From JBFWVD01 sp050246915 (lineage in GTDB: Bacteria > Actinomycetota > Acidimicrobiia > Acidimicrobiales > Ilumatobacteraceae): a DNA stretch of 24,221 nucleotides. Both the position numbers and the translations under genes were made by a program. How positions within the stretch are numbered: position 1 is the first letter of the stretch; each line of letters starts with the position of its first letter. Positions 16,663 through 23,134 of this stretch are shown piece after piece. The stretch covers positions 1-24,221 of the forward strand of contig JBFWVD010000068.1 in the NCBI GenBank assembly GCA_050246915.1, read 5' to 3'. The notes under the pieces were generated by a model, which saw nothing but the letters and a program-made list of their open reading frames with translations, did no database searches and was not told the origin of the DNA.

Positions 16663-18336
16663 TCACTCGGCCAAGTAGAGGCGCTGGGGATCGAACCGTC
16701 GTAGCGCCACGGCATCAGCGATCGATGGTGCGGAGATCTCTGTCACCTGGCGATCGATCTGCGCCTCCCAGCCGAGCTTCGACCGGAACGTACGGACGCG
16801 CTCGTCGATCGTTCCTGGACCCTCGGGGACCGCGGAGATGTGCATCTCGCCGTCGCGCTTTCGCAAGATGCCGAGGTCGGTGCACACCGATTGCACGGTG
16901 TGCCCGGGGCTCGTGATGTACGAGACATCGCGCGGCGTGCGCTCGGGACGCGCCGGCATCACCACGATGCATTCGTCCGCACCGCAGGCGACGTCGGTGC
17001 CGCCGCCCGCTCCCACGATGAACGATGTGCCCGGGATGTCGGTCGAGTTGACGTGCCCGAACCGATCGACCTGCGCACCGGCCAACATGCCGATCGAGCG
17101 GGTGCCAGGGCCCGACACGATGAGACCGAGAACGGTGGACATGTCGGCCAGCATCTCGGCCTTCGGGAACACCCGATGGTTGAACACGTACGGATCCGCC
17201 GGAGTCGGGATGTAGCCGTACATGCCCACCTCTGCGGCCAGACGCACGTGGTGGCCCTTGTCGCGCGCCGCGCCGGCCCCGATCCACGCCGACAGGTTGG
17301 ACAGGCCCGCACCGGCCAGCACTGCATCACAGTCGATGGCGTGGATGCGTCGCTCGAGCTCGTGGCCCGCGATGGTCGCCGCCGCCTCGGCCGACGACAC
17401 CGGCGAGACCTCGTCCACCGGGTGCGCGGCCTCGTCGTCGCGCCACGACTCCGGGTTCGACCGCGCCGACAACCAGTCGAGCTTCTGCTGACCGATCTTG
17501 GCCAAGTACGCATCCTGATCGGGGACGTCCAGGCACCACTCGCGCACCCAGCCGTCCCAGTCGCCGCGCACAGCGTTGCGCGCCTCGATCCAGAACGGGA
17601 TGTCCTCGCCGTAGCTCGGTGCCGGGAGACCCCGAGCGAAGCTGCCACCGGGATGCGCGCCGAATGGCACCTCGCTGACCGACAACACCCGATAGCCGGG
17701 CAGGTGCACCATGGAGCCATACGGCGAGAGATCATCGACGATCTTGTCGACTGTGACGATCGCACCGCGCCGCGCCGCCCAGGCTGCCCACATCGACTCG
17801 AGATGTGGACCGGCCAACGCGATGTTGCCGGCACGGTCGGCGACGGGCGCATGCATCAACACCACGTCGGGCACCAGCGGCTGGAGCAACCCGACCGCAC
17901 CGAACTCGGTCTCCACTCGATGGAACGCCGGGTTGTTCTCCATCGTCGATCCGGCGATCGAGCCGGTGACGATGGCGGGCAGACCACGGGCGGCGGCCTC
18001 ATAGCGCTGCACCATCGCCAGACCGGACCAGTGCTCGACCTCGACCTGACCGCTGCGATACGCCTTGGTGTAGATCGGGCTGGGGCCAGCGGTCGGGAAC
18101 CCGTCTCCGGAGTAGGCGGTGACCACTTTTCGGACCAGCCCTCCGCTGAAGAACATGGCGCCCAACGTCCCCATCGAGAACCACTGCAGCTCGAAACCCG
18201 GATCGCGACCCCAGAACTGCCGCACCACCTCGCGTCCTGCGGCCGTCCATCGGGTGTGGCCGTAGTAGATGCTGATGGCATCGCCGGGGCGGACATGACG
18301 CTCGACGGCGTCGGAGAGCGAGAGATGTTCCACCAT
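16663..18336 (-). CDS. Fused two-subunit class I CoA-transferase (GctA-GctB type)
   Basis: A 557-residue protein that joins, in one chain, the alpha and beta subunits of a glutaconate-CoA-transferase-like enzyme. The alpha part (about 1-290) has LSLSDAVERHVRPGD, PFGAHPG (224-230) and a tail EWCLDVPDQDAYLAKIG (266-282) like the end of GctA. A linker of about 30 residues leads to the beta part (about 315-557) with AGAQVDRFGHVNST and YITSPGH. Glu369 in the AAEVGMYG segment lies where GctB has its catalytic Glu. IpdAB, the steroid ring hydrolase, has the same fold but from memory lacks this Glu, so a genuine transferase is more likely. The frame is open far upstream only as a shadow of the crotonase gene; the ATG at 18336 has GAGGA 7 bases before it. 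It is the last gene of the operon. Confidence 0.88.
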   Translation of the reverse strand: MVEHLSLSDAVERHVRPGDAISIYYGHTRWTAAGREVVRQFWGRDPGFELQWFSMGTLGAMFFSGGLVRKVVTAYSGDGFPTAGPSPIYTKAYRSGQVEVEHWSGLAMVQRYEAAARGLPAIVTGSIAGSTMENNPAFHRVETEFGAVGLLQPLVPDVVLMHAPVADRAGNIALAGPHLESMWAAWAARRGAIVTVDKIVDDLSPYGSMVHLPGYRVLSVSEVPFGAHPGGSFARGLPAPSYGEDIPFWIEARNAVRGDWDGWVREWCLDVPDQDAYLAKIGQQKLDWLSARSNPESWRDDEAAHPVDEVSPVSSAEAAATIAGHELERRIHAIDCDAVLAGAGLSNLSAWIGAGAARDKGHHVRLAAEVGMYGYIPTPADPYVFNHRVFPKAEMLADMSTVLGLIVSGPGTRSIGMLAGAQVDRFGHVNSTDIPGTSFIVGAGGGTDVACGADECIVVMPARPERTPRDVSYITSPGHTVQSVCTDLGILRKRDGEMHISAVPEGPGTIDERVRTFRSKLGWEAQIDRQVTEISAPSIADAVALRRFDPQRLYLAE

Positions 18337-18346
18337 CGAGATGTCC

Positions 18347-19198
18347 TCAGTCCTCGAGCCAGCGGTTGAACTGCGCGGGCCGGCGCTCGGCGAAAGCCGC
18401 CTTGCCTTCCTTGGCGTCCGGATGGTGATCGCACAGCGTCGTCTTCGTCGCGATGTCGTCACAGGCCGCCTCGAACGACGCTCCGCCCGCCATGTACAGC
18501 GCCCGCTTCGCCATCCGCATGGCGACCTGGGGGCCGTTGGCCAACTCCTCGGCGAGTGCGCGCGCATGTCCGGAAAGGTCAGCGTCGTCGACCACCTCGG
18601 TGAGCAACCCGAGTTGCAGTGCCTCATCGGCAGTGACGATGCGCTTGCGCAACACGAAGTCCATCGCCTTGGCCATGCCGAGATGCTCGACGAGCAACCA
18701 GTGCCCGCCCTCGTCGGGGAGATAGCCGAACCGGAGCGTGGCACTCCCGAGCTTGGCCGAGCGCGCCGCCACCTTGAAATCGCATGCAAGCGCAATTGAC
18801 AACCCGCTCTGGATGGCGAACCCGTTGACCGCGGCGATGGTGATGCGGTTGACGTTGCGGATCATCTGGATGAGCCGCTGCGAGGTGTTGCGCAGCGAGT
18901 CGTACGTCTCGATCGCCGTCTCGGGGTTGGCCGGATAGTCCAGCATCGCCACCTTCGTCGGGGCGCCGCGTTGGGGATTGGGCGTCACGTCATCGCCGGC
19001 ACAGAACGCCCGGCCTTCGCCGGTGAACACGATGACGCGCACGCGCTTGTCCACGTTGGCCTGGGTGAGCATCTCGATGAGATCACGCTTGACGTTGCGA
19101 TCGAGTCCGTTCATCCGATCGGGCTGGTCGAACGTCACCGTGGTGATGCCAGGCCCGTCGATGGTGACGTTGAACCCGCAGTACTGACCGGTGTCCAT
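18347..19198 (-). CDS. Crotonase family protein lacking both hydratase glutamates
   Basis: A crotonase-fold protein of 283 residues. The oxyanion-hole segments are FCAGDD (65-70) and NGFAIQSG (125-132). The positions of the two catalytic glutamates of enoyl-CoA hydratase hold Ser/Ile (134-135) and Thr154. Acids occur instead at Asp162-Glu163 in the LPDEGG segment. It also differs from the 3108 protein in a longer loop after the first motif (about 71-100). True hydratase activity is therefore doubtful; isomerisation or C-C bond hydrolysis are alternatives, as for other crotonases without these residues. The ATG at 19198 has AGGGGAG upstream. It starts 12 bases after the kinase gene and ends 10 bases before the CoA-transferase fusion, so it belongs to the five-gene operon. 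Confidence 0.92.
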   Translation of the reverse strand: MDTGQYCGFNVTIDGPGITTVTFDQPDRMNGLDRNVKRDLIEMLTQANVDKRVRVIVFTGEGRAFCAGDDVTPNPQRGAPTKVAMLDYPANPETAIETYDSLRNTSQRLIQMIRNVNRITIAAVNGFAIQSGLSIALACDFKVAARSAKLGSATLRFGYLPDEGGHWLLVEHLGMAKAMDFVLRKRIVTADEALQLGLLTEVVDDADLSGHARALAEELANGPQVAMRMAKRALYMAGGASFEAACDDIATKTTLCDHHPDAKEGKAAFAERRPAQFNRWLED

Positions 19199-19210
19199 GT
19201 TGCTCCCCTG

Positions 19211-20263
19211 TCAATCGTGTTGTTGCGCAAGCGCCCAAGCGCGCGTCGCAGTGATCCGATAACGAAGTCCGGCCGCCATCGCGTCGGCGTTGGCGGCGTT
19301 GCCCGATCGGGCACGTTTGAAGATGCCCGCCCTGATGGCCGCCATGCGGAACATGGCGAACACCACGAAGTAGTTCCAGTCCCCGGCATCGGGGCGACCC
19401 GCTTCGCGACAGTACGCCTCGAGCAACTCACGTTCGCTCGGCAGACCGACGCTGGCGGGGTCCGAGCCGCGGAGCCCGATCGTGTCGTCCGGTGCGAGGT
19501 GATAGGGCAAGCAGCAGTAGGCCAGATCGGCGAGCGGATGTCCGATGGTCGAGAGCTCCCAATCGATGACGGCCACGATGCGGTCCTCGTCGGGATGGAA
19601 GATGACGTTGTGCGTGCGATAGTCGCCGTGCACGATCGAGGCCTCGTCGGCCGGTGCGTCGTGCGTCCGGAGCCACTCGATGAGGCGATCCATGTCGGCG
19701 TTGTCCTCGACCTTGGAGTCCTCGTACTGGCGTGACCATCGGTTCACCTGCCGACCGATGTAGCCATCGGACCGTCCGAAGCTGTCGAGACCGACCGCCC
19801 GATGATCGACGCGGTGCACCTTGGCCAGCACCCGGACCGTCTCGAGCCACACCCCGGCTCGGCGGGAAGGATCGAGATCGGGGAGGAGCGTCTCGCGCAG
19901 GACCCGTCCGGCGATGTGCTCCATGACGTAGAACTCCTGGCCGATCACCTCGGCGTCATCGCAGTAGAGGTCCACGCGCGGCACGGGCACGCCGGTTCCG
20001 GCCAACGCACGCATGACGGTGAACTCGCGATCGATGGCGTGCGCGGAGGCCAGCAGCTGACCGCCGGGCTTCTTGCGCAACACGTATGCGCCAGCGTCGG
20101 TCTGCACGTGGAAGGTGGGATTGGACTGCCCACCTTGGAACTGCCGTACGGCGATCTCGCCGTCGAAGCCGGGCAAGCGACCGCTCAGATAGCGGCGCAG
20201 CACCTCCTCGTCGAAGCGATGCGCCGGCAGCACCTCGACGAGGGACGCGTCGGTCGAACTCAT
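19211..20263 (-). CDS. APH-fold phosphotransferase, ACAD10/11-kinase-like
   Basis: A 350-residue kinase of the aminoglycoside phosphotransferase superfamily, in the group related to the kinase domain of ACAD10/ACAD11 and to LvaA. The active site is canonical: YVLRKKP with Lys64/65 in the N-lobe, HGD at 212-214 with catalytic Asp214, Asn219, and the metal-binding Asp234 in IDWE. Related enzymes phosphorylate the hydroxyl of 4-hydroxyacyl-CoA so that an acyl-CoA dehydrogenase can remove the phosphate. The ATG at 20263 overlaps the SDR stop (ATGA), indicating translational coupling. An ACAD10/11-like dehydrogenase gene is two genes upstream in the same operon. Phosphorylation of a hydroxyacyl-CoA is therefore the leading hypothesis; the substrate's ring or chain is not known. 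Confidence 0.93.
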   Translation of the reverse strand: MSSTDASLVEVLPAHRFDEEVLRRYLSGRLPGFDGEIAVRQFQGGQSNPTFHVQTDAGAYVLRKKPGGQLLASAHAIDREFTVMRALAGTGVPVPRVDLYCDDAEVIGQEFYVMEHIAGRVLRETLLPDLDPSRRAGVWLETVRVLAKVHRVDHRAVGLDSFGRSDGYIGRQVNRWSRQYEDSKVEDNADMDRLIEWLRTHDAPADEASIVHGDYRTHNVIFHPDEDRIVAVIDWELSTIGHPLADLAYCCLPYHLAPDDTIGLRGSDPASVGLPSERELLEAYCREAGRPDAGDWNYFVVFAMFRMAAIRAGIFKRARSGNAANADAMAAGLRYRITATRAWALAQQHD

Positions 20264-21057
20264 TCGCCGTCGGCCTGCCGTGGCGGCGTTGGGGTGCCGG
20301 CGTACCGTCCACCGTCGATGATCATGGTCTGGCCGGTCATGAACGCACCGGCCTTCGATGCCAGGAACACGGCGGCACCGGCGATGTCGTCGGGCATGCC
20401 GATGCCACCGAGGGGTACATCGGCGGTGCGCTTGGCCAGCAGGTCGGGGTTGCTCCACAGGGCCTTGGCGAAGTCGGTCTTGATGAGGCCCGGAGCGATG
20501 GTGTTGGCCCGGATGCCCCTGCGGCCCCATTCCACCGCCAGGTTGCGCATGAGTTGCATCTCGGCGGCCTTGGAGATGGCGTAGATGCCCAGCACGTCGG
20601 AGCCGATGAGCCCGCCGAGCGCCGAGATGCAGATGACGGCGCCTTCGCCGCGCTCAGCCATCTGCGGGAGCACCATGTTGCACAACAAGAAGATGCTCTT
20701 GAGGTTCACGTTGATGACCTGATCGAACACCGACTCTGGCAACTCGAGCGACGGCCCGTAGTAGGGGTTGATGGCGGCGTTGGGAACCAGGATGTCGATG
20801 CGCCCCCATTTGGCCATCGTGGTCGCCACCAACGACTCGAGATCTTCTCGCTTCCCGACGTGACAGGCCACGGCGATCGCCTCGCCGCCGTTGGCTCGGA
20901 TGCCGGCGGCCACCTCTTCACATGCGTCGATCTTGCGACTCGACACCACGACCTTGGCACCGTGCTCGGCCATGCGCTCGGCGATCGCTCGCCCGATGCC
21001 CTTGCTGGACCCGGTGATCACCGCCACCTTGCCGGTCAGATCGAACAATGTGCTCAT
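20260..21057 (-). CDS. Short-chain dehydrogenase/reductase (SDR)
   Basis: A classical SDR of 265 residues. It has the Rossmann dinucleotide motif TGSSKGIG (15-22), the structural PNAA (92-95), and the catalytic Ser145, Tyr159 and Lys163 (YAISK). It should oxidise a hydroxyl or reduce a ketone using NAD(H) or NADP(H). SDRs occur in the Lva pathway (LvaD) and in beta-oxidation as 3-hydroxyacyl-CoA dehydrogenases, which suits the setting between dehydrogenase and kinase. The ATG at 21057 has GGAG 9 bases upstream; an ATG five codons earlier lacks one. It starts 30 bases after the dehydrogenase stop and overlaps the kinase start. The exact substrate is not visible. Confidence 0.94.
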   Translation of the reverse strand: MSTLFDLTGKVAVITGSSKGIGRAIAERMAEHGAKVVVSSRKIDACEEVAAGIRANGGEAIAVACHVGKREDLESLVATTMAKWGRIDILVPNAAINPYYGPSLELPESVFDQVINVNLKSIFLLCNMVLPQMAERGEGAVICISALGGLIGSDVLGIYAISKAAEMQLMRNLAVEWGRRGIRANTIAPGLIKTDFAKALWSNPDLLAKRTADVPLGGIGMPDDIAGAAVFLASKAGAFMTGQTMIIDGGRYAGTPTPPRQADGE

Positions 21058-21087
21058 CGCGGGTTGCTCCATTCGGTGGAAGACATG

Positions 21088-22383
21088 TCAGAGGTCGCCG
21101 ATCTCTCGCTCGAGTTGTCCGGCGTACTTCTCGATGGCCGCCTCGCGCCGACGGATGAGGTCGTAGTCGGGGAACAGATCGGTCGTCGGCGTGTAGCCAC
21201 GGAGGATCTGCTTGGCCAGCGTGATCTTGTGGACCTCGGTGGGACCGTCGGCCAGCCCCATGTGGAACGACTCGAGCAGCCCGGCACCGAAGGGCATCTC
21301 ATCGGAGATGCCGAGCGAACCGTGGATCTGGATCGCCCGTGCGAACACGTCGTGGTACACCCGAGGCATCAGCGCCTTGATGGCCGAGATGTCGCCGCGA
21401 ACGGCCTTGTAGTCCTTGGCCTTGTCGATCTTCCACGCGGTGCGCAGCAGGAGCAACCTGAATTGCTCGATGTCCAGCCACGAGTCGGCGATCATCGCTT
21501 GCACCAGCTGCTTGTCGGCCAGACGCGACCCTGCGGTGGTACGGGACACCGCGCGCTCGCACATCTGGTCGAAGGCCAACTTCACCTTGCCGACGGTGCG
21601 CATGGCGTGATGGATGCGACCTCCGCCGAGACGGACCTGGGCGACAGCGAAGCCGTCGCCGCGCTCGCCGAGCATGTGGTCCAGCGGAACGCGTACATCT
21701 CGATAGCGCAGGTAGGCGTGATGCCCACCACTGCGTTCCATACCGGCGGTGACATCACGGATGGTCTCGATACCCGGTGTCTCCTTGGGCACGATGAACA
21801 TCGACATGCGTCGAGCCGTCGGTGCTTCGGGGTCGGTGACCGCCATGACGATGATGAACGAGGCGTAGCGCGCGTTCGACGAGTACCACTTCTCCCCGTT
21901 GATCACCCAGTGATCGCCGTCGAGCGTTGCGGCGCAGGTGAACACGCCCGGATCCGCGCCACCTTGCGGTTCGGTCATGGAGTAGCACGAGGCGATCTCG
22001 TTGTTCAGCAACGGTTCGAGGTACCGCGCCTTCTGGGCCAGCGTTCCGTAGTGAGCGAGGATCTCCGCGTTGCCCGAATCGGGCGCCTGGCAACCGAACA
22101 CCACCGGACCACAAGTTGCCCGGCCGAGGATCTCGTTCATGAGCGCCAGCTTGAGCTGTCCGAACCCCTGACCGCCGAGCTCAGGACCGAGGTGACACGC
22201 CCACAGCTTGCGGCGCTTCACCTCGGCCTGCAGCGGCCGGATGAGCTTCTCGCGATTGGGGTCGCTGAAGTCGTTGTAGTGGGCGAACACGAAGTCGAGC
22301 GGCTCGACCTCCTCGCGCACGAACCGATCCATCCAGTCGAGCTGCGCCTGGAACTCGGGCTCCGTCTCGAAATCCCATGCCAT
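21088..22383 (-). CDS. Acyl-CoA dehydrogenase, ACAD10/11-like
   Basis: A 431-residue FAD-dependent acyl-CoA dehydrogenase. The motifs CQAPDSGN (98-105), CYSMTEPQGGADP (133-145), GRIHHAMRTVG (255-265), MCERA (274-278) and LADGPTEVH (377-385) closely follow what I recall of the dehydrogenase domain of human ACAD11. In ACAD10/11 this domain acts on a 4-phosphohydroxyacyl-CoA made by a fused APH kinase domain. Here the kinase is a separate gene two positions downstream. The ATG at 22383 has GGGGA upstream. It is the first gene of the five-gene operon, with a promoter and a TetR-type palindrome at 22434-22462. I am confident in the family, less so in the phosphorylated substrate. Confidence 0.95.
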   Translation of the reverse strand: MAWDFETEPEFQAQLDWMDRFVREEVEPLDFVFAHYNDFSDPNREKLIRPLQAEVKRRKLWACHLGPELGGQGFGQLKLALMNEILGRATCGPVVFGCQAPDSGNAEILAHYGTLAQKARYLEPLLNNEIASCYSMTEPQGGADPGVFTCAATLDGDHWVINGEKWYSSNARYASFIIVMAVTDPEAPTARRMSMFIVPKETPGIETIRDVTAGMERSGGHHAYLRYRDVRVPLDHMLGERGDGFAVAQVRLGGGRIHHAMRTVGKVKLAFDQMCERAVSRTTAGSRLADKQLVQAMIADSWLDIEQFRLLLLRTAWKIDKAKDYKAVRGDISAIKALMPRVYHDVFARAIQIHGSLGISDEMPFGAGLLESFHMGLADGPTEVHKITLAKQILRGYTPTTDLFPDYDLIRRREAAIEKYAGQLEREIGDL

Positions 22384-22433
22384 GGTCTGTCCCCATCCCG
22401 GCCGATCCAGCGTCGGCTGCTCGCGGCTCGGGC

Positions 22434-22462
22434 AGCGTAGCTAACGCGCGTTAGTCCGACAA
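22434..22462 (-). promoter_or_regulatory. Candidate promoter of the five-gene operon
   Basis: On the minus strand TTGTCG (22457-22462) and TACGCT (22434-22439) are separated by exactly 17 bases and lie about 50 bases before the dehydrogenase ATG. The -10 fits TANNNT and the -35 matches 4 of 6 bases. The 14-bp palindrome lies wholly in the spacer, so a bound repressor would block RNA polymerase. The promoter overlaps the end of the TetR gene. Confidence 0.6.
22441..22454. promoter_or_regulatory. Perfect palindrome CTAACGCGCGTTAG, putative TetR operator
   Basis: A perfect 14-bp palindrome, typical of a dimeric TetR-family operator. Its right arm contains the TAA stop codon of the TetR gene (22451-22453), so operator and regulator gene end overlap. 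Two further copies, with one and two mismatches, occur at 23107 and 15297. Confidence 0.75.
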
Positions 22463-23041
22463 CGAGCCGACGACGCAGCCGTACATGAGCAACGTCACGA
22501 TGTCATCGGCGTCTTCGTCGGTCGCCGCGCGGCCCCGACGCATCCCGCGTGCTGACGACCAGATCATGTTCCGCAGGTGGAGCTTGAGACGGGACGGTTT
22601 GATGTCGGAACGCAGTACGCCGGCGGCGATGGCCGCATCGATGGTGGCAACCCACACCCGGTCGTTGAATCGGGCCTCGCTGCGCACCTGTTCCAGGCTC
22701 GGGGCCGTGGCGTAGTAGCTCGGATTGTCGTAGAAGATGCGCGCCGCGTCGGGATGCTGCGTGAAGTTCTCGAGCGTCGCCCGGATGATCGCCTCGAACC
22801 GAGCAATCGGATCGAGGTCGGCCGCGGCGATCGCTTCGTACAGACCGACCAGATGGCGGCTGCTGGCGTTCATGATCTCGGCGACGAGATCGTCCTTGGA
22901 CTCGAAGTGGTGGTACAGGCTAGCGGCTTGGATGTCGCACGCTTCGGCGATGGCCCGCATGGTGGTGCCAGCGATCCCCCGTTCGGCGAACAGCCGTCCG
23001 CTGGCGGCGATCACCTCTGTGCGCGTGTCGGTCTGACTCAT
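22451..23041 (-). CDS. TetR-family transcriptional regulator, KstR2-like
   Basis: A 196-residue TetR repressor. The N-terminal HTH spans about residues 26-47, with TTMRAIAEACDIQAASLYHHF, and SKDDLVAEI follows as in most members. The C-terminal ligand domain (about 70-196) resembles that of KstR2, which binds a steroid-ring acyl-CoA in mycobacteria; the likeness is by eye only. The ATG at 23041 has GGGAG upstream. It lies between the operon it probably represses and the divergent gene at 23135. Palindromes at 22441 and 23107 flank it on both sides, and a third lies at 15297. A TAATCT box at 23069-23074 could be its own -10. An acyl-CoA inducer is the likeliest ligand. Confidence 0.93.
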   Translation of the reverse strand: MSQTDTRTEVIAASGRLFAERGIAGTTMRAIAEACDIQAASLYHHFESKDDLVAEIMNASSRHLVGLYEAIAAADLDPIARFEAIIRATLENFTQHPDAARIFYDNPSYYATAPSLEQVRSEARFNDRVWVATIDAAIAAGVLRSDIKPSRLKLHLRNMIWSSARGMRRGRAATDEDADDIVTLLMYGCVVGSLSD

Positions 23042-23098
23042 CGATGTGCTCCCAGGAGGTCCGGGTCGAGATTACCGCCGGTGCCCCGACCCGGATGC

Positions 23099-23127
23099 TT
23101 GAGGGCCTAACGCGCGTTCGGTAAGGT
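23099..23127 (+). promoter_or_regulatory. Candidate promoter of the 23135 gene, leaderless
   Basis: TTGAGG (23099-23104) and TAAGGT (23122-23127) are separated by exactly 17 bases. The -10 box ends 7 bases before the ATG at 23135, so transcription would begin at or next to the start codon. The palindrome at 23107-23120 fills the spacer, the same arrangement as at 22434-22462. Confidence 0.6.
23107..23120. promoter_or_regulatory. CTAACGCGCGTTCG box, putative TetR operator
   Basis: This matches the perfect palindrome at 22441-22454 in 13 of 14 bases. It lies between the TetR gene and the divergent phosphotransferase-like gene. It could repress the latter directly and the TetR gene itself from about 66 bases upstream of its start. 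Confidence 0.7.
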
Positions 23128-23134
23128 TTGCGCC

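Noticed and set aside
16663..18336. Naming the fusion IpdAB (steroid ring hydrolase).
   Set aside because: The tail of the alpha half and the retained Glu369 of the beta half look more like glutaconate CoA-transferase. The steroid link is only contextual, so I kept a general name.
18337..18795. Upstream extension of the CoA-transferase fusion frame by 153 codons.
   Set aside because: It lies inside the crotonase gene in another frame. The ATG at 18336 has a good ribosome site and begins the GctA-like domain.
20086..22440. A 784-codon open frame on the plus strand opposite the SDR, kinase and dehydrogenase genes.
   Set aside because: It is a mirror frame produced by GC-rich third codon positions. 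The three minus-strand genes beneath it have full family motifs and ribosome sites, while this frame shows no recognisable domain.
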